Source: JAXHUE01 sp034189655
Lineage (GTDB): Bacteria; Chloroflexota; Dehalococcoidia; E44-bin15
Length of the DNA stretch: 64,000 bases
Assembly: GCA_034189655.1 (NCBI GenBank)
Contig: JAXHUE010000004.1
Location: 1-64,000 of the forward strand
Direction of reading: 5' to 3'
The notes under the pieces: generated by a model
Seen by the model: the letters and a program-made list of their open reading frames with translations, nothing else
What the model was told of the DNA's origin: nothing
The model's database searches: none
Shown: piece by piece, positions 7,850 to 14,630 of the stretch
Layout: each line of letters opens with the position of its first letter
Position numbering within the stretch: position 1 is the stretch's first letter
Position numbers and translations under genes: made by a program

Positions 7850-9121
7850 ATGCCCCGCTACCACATCTGGACTATAGGCTGCCAGATGAACAGGGCGGAC
7901 TCGGAGCGTATCGCCCGCTGCCTTGAGGGGATGGGCTACGCGCCCGGCGAAAGCGCCGAGGAGGCCGACGTCATCGTCCTGAACAGCTGCGTGGTGCGCC
8001 AGGGCGCGGAGGACCGGGTGGTAGGCAGGCTGGGCTCGCTTAAGGGGCTGAAGAGAGAGGGGGGCCACCCCGTAATTGCCCTCACCGGCTGCATGGTGGA
8101 CTCGGCGACCGACGAGCTTACGCGGCGCTTCCCCCACGTGGACCTCTTCTTCCCGCCGCAGGACGTAGCTGCCCTCTGGCGCTTCATGGTGGGGCGCGGC
8201 CTGGCCGCGCAGGGGGCTGGGCCTGTCTTCGCCGCCGACCCGCCCCGGCCCAGCGTCTTCGTCCCCATAGTACACGGCTGCAACGAGTTCTGTGCCTACT
8301 GCATCGTGCCCTACCGCCGCGGCCGGGAGCAGAGCCGCCCCCTGGCCGACATCGTGTGCCAGGTGGCCGGGCTCGCCGCCAGCGGCACCAGGGAGGTCGT
8401 CCTGCTGGGGCAGAACGTGAACGTCTACGGGCGCGACCTTCCGGGGAGGCCCCGCCTGTCTCAGCTCCTGGAGGAGCTGAACGCCATCCCCGGCCTGGCC
8501 CGCATCCGCTTCCTCACCTCCCACCCGCGGGACACCGACGACGACCTCGTCGCGGCCGTGGCCCGGCTGGACAAGGTGTGCGAGCATATGAGCCTCCCCG
8601 TCCAGGCCGGCGACGACCAGATACTGCAGGCCATGGGCCGGAGGTACACCGTGGCATACTACCGGGACCTGGTCGGCCGCATCAGGGGGGCCATCCCCCA
8701 CGTCGCCTTGAGCACCGATGTCATCGTGGGCTTCCCCGGCGAGGGCCAGGAGCAGTTCGCCCGCACCTACGACCTGCTGCGGGAGCTTCGGCTCGATTCC
8801 GTGCACGTGGCCTGCTACTCGCCGCGACCGCAGACCAGGGCGGCGCGAGAGCTGGCCGACGATGTCCCCCCGGATGAGAAGGAGCGCCGCCGCCAGGCCA
8901 TCGAGGGGCTCCAGGAGGGCATTGCCGCCGCGCGCAACCGGGGGCTGGTCGGGGAGAGGGTGGAGGTGCTGGTGGAGGGGTGCAAGCGGGGCAAGTGGTG
9001 GGGGCGCACCCGCAGCGACAGGCTGGTCTTCTTCCCCGACGACGCCGATCGCCTGGGGCACCTCGTCGAGGTGGAGGTGACGGGTGCCGGCCCCTGGTCG
9101 CTCCAGGGGCGTGTCCTGTGA
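7850..9121 (+). CDS. miaB: tRNA-2-methylthio-N6-dimethylallyladenosine synthase (MiaB-type methylthiotransferase)
   Basis: Radical SAM methylthiotransferase that adds 2-methylthio to modified A37 of tRNAs. The 423-residue protein has all three parts. The N-terminal UPF0004 domain has cysteines at 11, 47 and 81 for the auxiliary cluster. The radical SAM core carries CNEFCAYC (144-151), and the C-terminal TRAM-like domain lies at about 360-423. EVVLLGQNVNVYG and ALSTDVIVGFPGE are typical of MiaB rather than RimO or MtaB, though the subfamily is not certain. It stands directly after a tRNA gene and before nadB, which begins 34 bases later. The start follows a GAGG-like site. Confidence 0.88.
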   Translation: MPRYHIWTIGCQMNRADSERIARCLEGMGYAPGESAEEADVIVLNSCVVRQGAEDRVVGRLGSLKGLKREGGHPVIALTGCMVDSATDELTRRFPHVDLFFPPQDVAALWRFMVGRGLAAQGAGPVFAADPPRPSVFVPIVHGCNEFCAYCIVPYRRGREQSRPLADIVCQVAGLAASGTREVVLLGQNVNVYGRDLPGRPRLSQLLEELNAIPGLARIRFLTSHPRDTDDDLVAAVARLDKVCEHMSLPVQAGDDQILQAMGRRYTVAYYRDLVGRIRGAIPHVALSTDVIVGFPGEGQEQFARTYDLLRELRLDSVHVACYSPRPQTRAARELADDVPPDEKERRRQAIEGLQEGIAAARNRGLVGERVEVLVEGCKRGKWWGRTRSDRLVFFPDDADRLGHLVEVEVTGAGPWSLQGRVL

Positions 9122-9155
9122 CGGCGGCGGCCGAGACCGCACAGCAGAGGGAGAG

Positions 9156-10691
9156 ATGGAACAGTTCGACTTCGTCATAGTGGGCAGCGGCATCGCTGGG
9201 CTGTACACCTCGCTCCTGGCCAGGGAGCGGGGCAGCGTGCTCATCCTGACCAAGGCCAGCATCGACGAGTGCAACACCAGGTACGCCCAGGGGGGCATCG
9301 CCGCCGCGGTGGGCGTGGGCGACTCGCCTGGGCTTCACTACGAGGACACCATCGCCGCCGGCGCCGGCCTCTGCGACCCGGAGGCGGTGCGCATCCTGGT
9401 CGACGAGGCCCCGGACCGCATCACCGACCTCATCAAGTTCGGCGTGGCCTTCGATACCGTGGACGGCGAGGTGGCCCTCACCAAGGAGGCGGCCCACAGC
9501 GTGCCCCGCATCCTCCACGCCGGCGGCGACGCCACCGGCGAGCACATCGAGGTCACCTTGAGCCGCCTGGCCCGCCTGGCCCGCGTCTCCATACTGGAGC
9601 ACTGCCTGGCCACCGAGGTCATCGTCGAGGACGGCGCCGCGCGCGGGGTGAGGGCCCTGGACTGCCGCACCGGCAGCATGGAGGAGTTCCGCTCTCGCTG
9701 CGTGATCCTGGCCACCGGCGGCGCGGGCAGGCTGTTCAAGCTCACCACCAACCCCGATATCGCCACCGGCGACGGCATCGCCCTGGCCTACCACGCCGGC
9801 GCCGAGGTCACGGACATGGAGTTCTTCCAGTTCCACCCCACGGCGCTGCGTCTCCCCGGGGTGACCCCCTTCCTCATCTCGGAGGCGGTGCGCGGCGAGG
9901 GGGGGGTACTGCGCAACGGCGAGGGGCGGGCCTTCATGGCCGACTACCACCCGTCCGGTGACCTGGCCCCGCGGGACGTCGTGGCCCGCGGCATCCTCTC
10001 CCAGATGAGGCGCACCGGGAGCGACCGCGTCTACCTGGATGTCACCCACCTGCCGCCGCACAAGGTGTCGGCGCGCTTCCCACAGATATACCGCTTCTGC
10101 TTAGACCACGGCCTCGATATCACCACCTCTCCCATTCCGGTGGCCCCGGCGGCCCACTACATGATGGGTGGGGTCAAGGCCAATGCCTGGGGGGAGACCA
10201 ATGTCCCCGGGCTCTTCGCCTGCGGCGAGACGGCATGCACCGGGGTGCACGGGGCCAACCGCCTGGCCTCCAACTCCCTCCTGGAGGTGGTGGTGTTCTC
10301 CAAGAGGATAGTGCAGCGCGCCCTGGAGGACGCCCAGCCGTACCACGTGGGCGCAGAGCAGCGCCACACCCTCCGCGAGAGGGGTGGCAGGAGTGCCATC
10401 ACCCCTCTGGGCCTCTCGGCGCTTCAGTCGCTGATGTGGGGCGAGGTGGGGATGATGCGCCACGGCGACGACCTGGAGGAGGCGGCGGCGGTTCTCGCGG
10501 CATGGCAGGAGGACATCGATGAGCCCAGCGACCGCCCCTCGTACGAGCTGGCCAACCTGGTGCTGGTGGGTCGGTTGATGGCCGAGGCGGCGCTGGAGCG
10601 GGAGGAGAGCCGTGGCGCCCACTACCGCAGCGACTACCCGCACACCTCGTTCCAGTGGCAGCGCCACATCATCTTCCGCAAGGGGGAGTGA
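9156..10691 (+). CDS. nadB: L-aspartate oxidase
   Basis: NadB oxidises L-aspartate to iminoaspartate, the first step of de novo NAD synthesis. The 511-residue flavoprotein has the FAD site GSGIAGLYTSLLA near the start, TRYAQGGIAAA, the catalytic EAVRGEGGVLRN, EFFQFHPTAL and CGETACTGVHGANRLASNSL. It lacks a covalent-flavin histidine, as expected for NadB. The start ATG follows AGAGGGAGAG; a longer frame overlaps miaB and is not homologous. It belongs with nadC, 630 bases downstream. NadA is not in the window. The stop is three bases before an assembly gap. Confidence 0.94.
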   Translation: MEQFDFVIVGSGIAGLYTSLLARERGSVLILTKASIDECNTRYAQGGIAAAVGVGDSPGLHYEDTIAAGAGLCDPEAVRILVDEAPDRITDLIKFGVAFDTVDGEVALTKEAAHSVPRILHAGGDATGEHIEVTLSRLARLARVSILEHCLATEVIVEDGAARGVRALDCRTGSMEEFRSRCVILATGGAGRLFKLTTNPDIATGDGIALAYHAGAEVTDMEFFQFHPTALRLPGVTPFLISEAVRGEGGVLRNGEGRAFMADYHPSGDLAPRDVVARGILSQMRRTGSDRVYLDVTHLPPHKVSARFPQIYRFCLDHGLDITTSPIPVAPAAHYMMGGVKANAWGETNVPGLFACGETACTGVHGANRLASNSLLEVVVFSKRIVQRALEDAQPYHVGAEQRHTLRERGGRSAITPLGLSALQSLMWGEVGMMRHGDDLEEAAAVLAAWQEDIDEPSDRPSYELANLVLVGRLMAEAALEREESRGAHYRSDYPHTSFQWQRHIIFRKGE

Positions 10692-10694
10692 GCG

Positions 10695-10794
10695 NNNNNN
10701 NNNNNNNNNNNNNNNNNNNNNNNNNNNNNNNNNNNNNNNNNNNNNNNNNNNNNNNNNNNNNNNNNNNNNNNNNNNNNNNNNNNNNNNNNNNNNN
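10695..10794. other. Assembly gap of 100 N
   Basis: Exactly 100 N, so the true length is unknown. The flanking 3' end of nadB and the following gene both look complete. No duplicated flank is visible here, unlike the gap at 35428. Confidence 0.99.
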
Positions 10795-10805
10795 AGGGGG
10801 TACAC

Positions 10806-11288
10806 ATGGCAAACGATAGCCTGGAGAAGAAGAAGAAGTGGCTGTTCGGGGATATCGGGATACGCCGCGCCGAGGTGGAGAGGAAGAGGCGCACTAATCG
10901 GATACTGTACAACCTCCTGGTCGCTGCCAGCATCGTGCTCTCCTTCGGGGCCACCGCCGCCGCCTTCCTGGGCACAGGGGTCGCGGCCGGCATCCTGCCC
11001 CTTATCGTGGCCCTGGCCATCGGCATGGAGTCTGCCTTCAAGTTCGGGGAGAAGGCCGACTTCTTCCGGGTGCTCGTCGCCGAGTTCGATAACCTGAAGG
11101 TCGCCCTGGTGTACGTCGTCGACAACGATGAGAAGCTGGACCTGATCGTGAAGAAGTTCCAGACCACCATCGAGCGCGCCGCCCAGGCAGTGCCCCGGGG
11201 GCAGGGTATGCAGGCAGTGAAGACCCTCTACGAAGACCTCGACCGCCACGGCATCCTGATGGTACCCCAGCTGGAGGAAGGAAGATAG
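10806..11288 (+). CDS. Hypothetical two-transmembrane-helix protein
   Basis: I do not recognise this 160-residue protein. It begins with a very basic stretch (KKKKWLF, then RRAEVERKRR), followed by two adjacent hydrophobic segments at about 33-50 and 56-74. A charged, probably helical C-terminal cytoplasmic region of about 85 residues ends in a short acidic tail. The layout resembles the SLATT/DUF4231 class of 2-TM proteins, known in some cases as effectors in nucleotide-signalling defence, but that is only a shape resemblance. The ATG follows AGGGGG. It lies 11 bases after the gap, so its upstream partner may be missing. It lies between nadB and nadC on the same strand. Confidence 0.7.
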   Translation: MANDSLEKKKKWLFGDIGIRRAEVERKRRTNRILYNLLVAASIVLSFGATAAAFLGTGVAAGILPLIVALAIGMESAFKFGEKADFFRVLVAEFDNLKVALVYVVDNDEKLDLIVKKFQTTIERAAQAVPRGQGMQAVKTLYEDLDRHGILMVPQLEEGR

Positions 11289-11323
11289 GGCTCGCCCCGG
11301 CGATCGCTCTGCCGTAGAGAACT

Positions 11324-12178
11324 ATGGATGAGGCCCTGTACCGCCACTGGAGGCAGGTCGAGGAGGTCATCGATGCCGCCCTCGCCGAGGACGCGGTCTC
11401 GCGCGATGTCACCACGCAGGCGCTGGTCCCGCCCCACCTGGAGGGCAGGGCCCGTATCCAGGCCAAGGCCGATGGCGTGCTCGCCGGCATCGATGTGGCC
11501 AGGCAGGTCTTCGCCCGCGTCGACCCCTCGCTGCGCTTCCAGGCCATGGCCGCGGACGGGTCTAGGGTAGCCCGGGGGGACGTCGTGGCCACCATCGGGG
11601 GCAGCACCGCCTCCATCCTCACCGCGGAGCGCACCGCGTTAAACTTCCTGTGCCACATGAGCGGCATCGCCACCGAGACGGCGCGCTACGTGGAGGCGGT
11701 GCGGGGGTGCCGCGCCCGCATGACCGATACCCGCAAGACCACCCCCGGTATCAGGCCGCTGGAGAAGTACGCGGTGCGCGCAGGCGGCGGGGAGAGCCAC
11801 CGCGAAGACCTGGGGGCCATGGTGCTCATCAAGGACAATCACCTGGCGGCGCTCAAGAGGCAGGGGCTGGGCATAGGCGACGCCGTGGCACGGGCGCGTG
11901 CCCATGCCGATGTGCGCGTGGAGGTCGAGGTGGAGAGTATCGCCCAGGCGGAGGAGGCGCTCTCCGCCGGCGCCGATATCATCATGCTGGACAACATGTC
12001 CCTGGCAGAGATGCGCCGCGCCGTGGCCCTGGCCGCAGGGCGCTGCCTGGTGGAGGCCTCCGGCGGGGTGACCCTGGCCAGCGTGCGCGCCGTCGCCGAG
12101 ACCGGGGTAGACCTCATCTCGGTGGGGGCGCTCACCCACTCGGCCCCGGCACTGGACCTGGGCCTGGAGCTGGAGTGA
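11324..12178 (+). CDS. nadC: Nicotinate-nucleotide pyrophosphorylase (carboxylating)
   Basis: Quinolinate phosphoribosyltransferase, which joins quinolinate and PRPP to make nicotinate mononucleotide. The 284-residue protein has ERTALNFLCHMSGIAT, TRKTTPGIRPLEKYAV, GGGESHREDLG and the catalytic IKDNH, then VEVEVES and IMLDNMS of the phosphate-binding barrel. Length is standard. With nadB upstream it forms the later part of the aspartate route to NAD. Confidence 0.96.
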   Translation: MDEALYRHWRQVEEVIDAALAEDAVSRDVTTQALVPPHLEGRARIQAKADGVLAGIDVARQVFARVDPSLRFQAMAADGSRVARGDVVATIGGSTASILTAERTALNFLCHMSGIATETARYVEAVRGCRARMTDTRKTTPGIRPLEKYAVRAGGGESHREDLGAMVLIKDNHLAALKRQGLGIGDAVARARAHADVRVEVEVESIAQAEEALSAGADIIMLDNMSLAEMRRAVALAAGRCLVEASGGVTLASVRAVAETGVDLISVGALTHSAPALDLGLELE

Positions 12179-12362
12179 CCGGGCCTATCGCCCCAGGCGT
12201 CGCCCCTGATGCGGCCGGGCCGGGACGTGCCGCGCCAGCAGGGGAATAATTGACATAATGGCATGTGCCGTCGTCGGCCACCACCCTCGACCCCCGCAGC
12301 AGGTGGAGGCGGTAGCCCCGCTCCCTCAAGGCATCTGCGGCCTCGCTCTTTGCACCGTCCAT
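12132..12362 (-). CDS. Doubtful small hypothetical protein
   Basis: A 76-codon frame starting MDGAKSEAADALRERGYR, with GAGG three bases before the ATG. It fills the space between dtd and nadC and its last 47 bases overlap the end of nadC on the opposite strand. The first half looks protein-like (charged, LRERGYRLHLLRGSRVV), while the second half is an alanine/glycine/proline run. The frame can also be read from an ATG at 12446 that overlaps the dtd stop as ATGA. It may be a small gene translated with dtd or chance; I favour neither strongly. Confidence 0.3.
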   Translation of the reverse strand: MDGAKSEAADALRERGYRLHLLRGSRVVADDGTCHYVNYSPAGAARPGPAASGATPGAIGPVTPAPGPGPVPGPSG

Positions 12363-12370
12363 CTTCCTCG

Positions 12371-12396
12371 TATTGTAGGTATAAATTGGTACAATA
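12371..12396. promoter_or_regulatory. AT-rich inverted repeat with a TACAAT box on each strand
   Basis: TATTGTA (12371-12377) and TACAATA (12390-12396) are inverted arms around a 12-base AT-rich centre. Each arm contains a -10-like TACAAT, one reading left and one reading right (the right one as TGGTACAAT). No -35 matches either. It could be an operator or a paired promoter remnant in front of the doubtful small gene. Confidence 0.4.
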
Positions 12397-12442
12397 TACG
12401 CCCTGGTCTCTATAAAGAGCGGGGCCGACCTGTGGGGGGGGG

Positions 12443-12901
12443 TCATCGTGGGGGGAACTTCTCGGCGCTGTCCAAGAGGATGGTGACCGGCCCGTCGTTG
12501 GCCAGCTCCACCACCATGTGCTGCTGGAAGCGGCCGCTCTCCACCTTGAGCCCGCTCGACCGCAGGAGCTCGATGAAGCGCTCCACCAGGGCCTCGGCCT
12601 GCCCCGGCGGCGCCGCCTCGGTGAAGCTGGGACGGCGCCCCTTCCTGGTATCGGCGATGAGGGTGAACTGGCTCACCACCAGGAGCTCACCCCCGGTCTC
12701 CAGCGCGGAGAGGTTGAATCTCCCCTCGTCGTCGGGGAAGATGCGCAGGTTCAGGGTCTTATCGGCCAGGTATGCCGCGTCCCGCTCGGTATCGGAGCAG
12801 GCCACCCCCAGGAGCACCACCAGACCGGCGCCGATTGACCCCACGCTCTCTGCCGCCACGCTCACCTGGGCCCGGCTCACTCGCTGAAGCAACGCCCTCA
12901 C
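12443..12901 (-). CDS. dtd: D-aminoacyl-tRNA deacylase
   Basis: DTD hydrolyses D-amino acids wrongly attached to tRNA. From the GTG at 12901 the protein is 152 residues, the family length, and starts VRALLQRVSRAQV, where DTD proteins normally start M(R/K)xxxQRVxxAxV. The cross-subunit motif is LVVSQFTLIADTRKGRRPSF, and the C-terminal GPVT is present (DGPVTILLDS). The open frame extends upstream to 13066 but those residues are a shadow of the zinc-ribbon gene. It starts eight bases after the stop of that gene and is co-transcribed with it. Confidence 0.94.
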   Translation of the reverse strand: MRALLQRVSRAQVSVAAESVGSIGAGLVVLLGVACSDTERDAAYLADKTLNLRIFPDDEGRFNLSALETGGELLVVSQFTLIADTRKGRRPSFTEAAPPGQAEALVERFIELLRSSGLKVESGRFQQHMVVELANDGPVTILLDSAEKFPPR

Positions 12902-12908
12902 GCCGACG

Positions 12909-13076
12909 CTAGTCCCTGAGCTTGAACTTGTCCTTGATCCTGATCTCGGGGAGGACGAAGACGCGGTGTGCCTCGCCCTGGCACTTGGGGCAGGCGCACA
13001 CCGGCTCCTGGTGGTAGCCCTCCTTCTTGTCGAAGCGGTGCTGGCAGACGCTGCACTGGTACTCATAGATGGGCAT
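12909..13076 (-). CDS. Small FmdB-type zinc ribbon protein
   Basis: A 55-residue protein beginning MPIYEYQCSVCQHRF, the signature of the FmdB/CxxC_CxxC_SSSS regulatory zinc-ribbon family. The two metal knuckles are CSVC and CPKC, with an additional CAC. The tail is basic (RIKDKFKLRD). The role of this family is poorly known; members are often described as putative regulatory proteins. It lies between a longer paralogue and dtd, 11 bases after the former, so the two zinc ribbons are tandem copies in one operon. Confidence 0.88.
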   Translation of the reverse strand: MPIYEYQCSVCQHRFDKKEGYHQEPVCACPKCQGEAHRVFVLPEIRIKDKFKLRD

Positions 13077-13087
13077 ACGGTACCCTC

Positions 13088-13423
13088 CTACTCCGGCTGG
13101 GATGCAGTGTCCTTCTCGGCGCTGCCTCCAGCGGCAGGCCCATCAGCGGCAGGCCCACCGGCAGCGGGTCCCTTGGCAGCAGGCCCCTTGGCGGCGAGCT
13201 CCTTCTCCTCTGACTCTCGCTCTCTCTCTGGGTTTCCCAGCCGCCCCCTGCCGTGGTCGGTGCTGTAGAAGCCGCTCCCCTTGAAGAAGACGGGCACGGA
13301 GTGGAGCACGCGGCGCGACTTCCCAGAGCACAGGGGGCACTGAGATATCGGCTCGTCGTCGAACCGCTGCCTCCTCTCGAAGCGGTGATGGCACTGGGAA
13401 CACTCATATTCGTATGTAGGCAT
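13088..13423 (-). CDS. FmdB-type zinc ribbon protein with Ala/Gly/Pro repeat tail
   Basis: The first 50 residues (MPTYEYECSQCHHRF, then CPLCSGKSRRVLHSVPVFFKGSGFYSTDH) are a standard FmdB-family zinc ribbon. The SGFYSTDH end is the usual core terminus. The rest, about residues 66-111, is low complexity: an ERERESEEKE patch and then repeats of KGPAA/GGPAA, also visible as a repeating DNA pattern. Function is unknown. It is the first gene of the FmdB-FmdB-dtd operon behind the promoter at 13448-13476. Confidence 0.9.
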   Translation of the reverse strand: MPTYEYECSQCHHRFERRQRFDDEPISQCPLCSGKSRRVLHSVPVFFKGSGFYSTDHGRGRLGNPERERESEEKELAAKGPAAKGPAAGGPAADGPAAGGSAEKDTASQPE

Positions 13424-13447
13424 AGGCTACCTCACGCCTCTTCTCCC

Positions 13448-13476
13448 ATTGTACGGCTCTATGCTCACAGGTGCAA
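13448..13476 (-). promoter_or_regulatory. Promoter of the FmdB-FmdB-dtd operon
   Basis: Minus-strand -35 TTGCAC (13471-13476) and -10 TACAAT (13448-13453), with a 17-base spacer. The predicted start is near 13441, about 18 bases before the ATG at 13423. It is divergent from the tRNA-Pro promoter. Confidence 0.65.
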
Positions 13477-13486
13477 TACCGGCTCC

Positions 13487-13515
13487 TTGCCATCACGGCG
13501 CGGTGGTGGTACAAT
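13487..13515 (+). promoter_or_regulatory. Promoter of tRNA-Pro(GGG)
   Basis: TTGCCA (13487-13492), a 17-base spacer and TGGTACAAT, whose -10 TACAAT is at 13510-13515 with a TGn extension. The start would be near 13522, 16 bases before the tRNA. Confidence 0.75.
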
Positions 13516-13537
13516 ACTATAGCTTCGGCTCAGAATA

Positions 13538-13615
13538 CGGGGTGTGGCGCAGTCCGGTTAGCGCACCTGCATGGGGTGCAGGGGGTCGGAGGTTCAAATC
13601 CTCTCACCCCGACCA
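13538..13615 (+). tRNA. tRNA-Pro(GGG)
   Basis: Acceptor CGGGGTG pairs with CACCCCG, with discriminator A and encoded CCA (13613-13615). The D arm is GCGC...GCGC. The anticodon stem CCTGC/GCAGG holds loop ATGGGGT, anticodon GGG. The T arm is GGAGG-TTCAAAT-CCTCT. It aligns well with bacterial proline tRNAs. Confidence 0.95.
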
Positions 13616-13624
13616 GAAATTCTG

Positions 13625-13661
13625 AAAGACCGATCCTGCATAGGGGTCGGTCTTTCTCTTT
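13625..13661. terminator. Bidirectional intrinsic terminator between tRNA-Pro and greA
   Basis: AAAGACCGA (13625-13633) and TCGGTCTTT (13647-13655) form a perfect 9-bp stem. The strand reading right continues TCTCTTT, and the strand reading left has its own T-rich side (TCTTTCAG). It lies 10 bases after tRNA-Pro and 12 bases after the greA stop, so it can end both convergent units. Confidence 0.82.
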
Positions 13662-13672
13662 GCAGACGTATG

Positions 13673-14464
13673 CTACCCCTCAATATCCTCTATATGGTAG
13701 TGCAGCATGCCCACCGGGGCCGCCACCTCTACCTCGTCGCCCTTGCCCCTGTTGAGAAGCGCCTTCCCTATGGGGGAGGCCATGGATATCTTGCCCTGGG
13801 CCAGGTTGACCTCCCGCGGGTTCACCAGTGTGTAGCGCATCTCCTCTCCCGACGCCAGGTCGCGCAGTCTCACCGTGCTCCCCTGGCCTACCTTGGAGGT
13901 ATCGGCCTTCCCCTGGGCCACCACCGCCGACTTGAGCACATGCTCCAGGTGCTTTATCCGCGCCTCCATCATCCCCTGGTGCTCGCGTGCCGCCTCCAGG
14001 GGGGCGTTCTCGCGAAAGTCCTTGTCGGCAGCGGCGCGACGTATCTCCTCGGAGATGCGGGGGCGATCGGCCTTCAAGGTGTCCAGCTCGGCCTCGAGGG
14101 CACTCCGACCCTCGGCGGTGAGGGCGAAGCTCTCTCTCCGAGGGGCCGCAGCGGCGGGCGTATTCCGGGACGCCCCTTTCTTCACCTTCAGGTGCACGGC
14201 GAGGTTGCCCCTGGTGAGGCCCTCCTTCTTGGCAAACATGAGAAAGGCCCGCACTGGTTCCAGGCGGGCCAAGGCGTTGGCGGAGGTGCCCTCCACCCTC
14301 TCAGCGTAGCTCGCTACATCCGGGGCGGCAAGCTCCCCCACGGGGCGCTCCATGCCATACCAGCGAACAAACTTGTTTATCTCCTGCTGGTACTCCTCTC
14401 TCTTCCCAGACTGTAGCGCGGCGAGAAACTGTGTCGCCGCATTGGCCAGGCTCTGCTCACTCAT
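13673..14464 (-). CDS. greA: GreA-family transcription elongation factor with an integrase-like N-terminal domain
   Basis: The C-terminal part (about 115-263) is a full GreA/GreB factor that restarts backtracked RNA polymerase. The coiled-coil tip KDFREN keeps the acidic pair (D149, E152), followed by AAREHQGMMEARIKHLE and a C-terminal globular domain ending in SPIGKALLNRGKGDEVEV. The extra N-terminal 95 residues resemble the SAM-like core-binding domain of tyrosine recombinases (EINKFVRWYG, LARLEPVRAFLMFAKKEGL, GNLAVHLKVKK), without the catalytic domain. A short alanine linker joins the two. I chose the ATG at 14464, since the promoter start near 14529 rules out the ATG at 14533. It could bind DNA or another partner; this is unknown. 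Confidence 0.9.
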   Translation of the reverse strand: MSEQSLANAATQFLAALQSGKREEYQQEINKFVRWYGMERPVGELAAPDVASYAERVEGTSANALARLEPVRAFLMFAKKEGLTRGNLAVHLKVKKGASRNTPAAAAPRRESFALTAEGRSALEAELDTLKADRPRISEEIRRAAADKDFRENAPLEAAREHQGMMEARIKHLEHVLKSAVVAQGKADTSKVGQGSTVRLRDLASGEEMRYTLVNPREVNLAQGKISMASPIGKALLNRGKGDEVEVAAPVGMLHYHIEDIEG

Positions 14465-14535
14465 AGGTCGCTTCTCTGTGAACCCCCTTCCGGGGACGTT
14501 CCACCAGCCGCTCTCTCTCCCTCCACACTTCACTT

Positions 14536-14564
14536 ATTGTAGATGGTTTCGGGTGCGCCGTCAA
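14536..14564 (-). promoter_or_regulatory. greA promoter
   Basis: Minus-strand TTGACG (14559-14564) and TACAAT (14536-14541) with a 17-base spacer, a strong match. The start would be near 14529, giving a 5' leader of about 65 bases. Its -35 is five bases from the -35 of the divergent promoter at 14570. Confidence 0.75.
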
Positions 14565-14569
14565 TGCCG

Positions 14570-14598
14570 TTGTGAGGCGAGCACCGCTCTGGTATAAT
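14570..14598 (+). promoter_or_regulatory. Promoter of the PKD/PEGA/DNRLRE protein
   Basis: TTGTGA (14570-14575), a 17-base spacer and a perfect TATAAT (14593-14598) with the TGG extension. An AGGAGGT ribosome site lies about 9 bases before the ATG at 14631. This is one of the best promoters in the window. Confidence 0.8.
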
Positions 14599-14630
14599 CA
14601 TGACACCTTGGGAAAGGAGGTAGTACGCCG

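Noticed and set aside
13538..13615. tRNA-Met from a CAT in the anticodon region
   Set aside because: Proper folding gives stem CCTGC/GCAGG and loop ATGGGGT, so the anticodon is GGG (proline).
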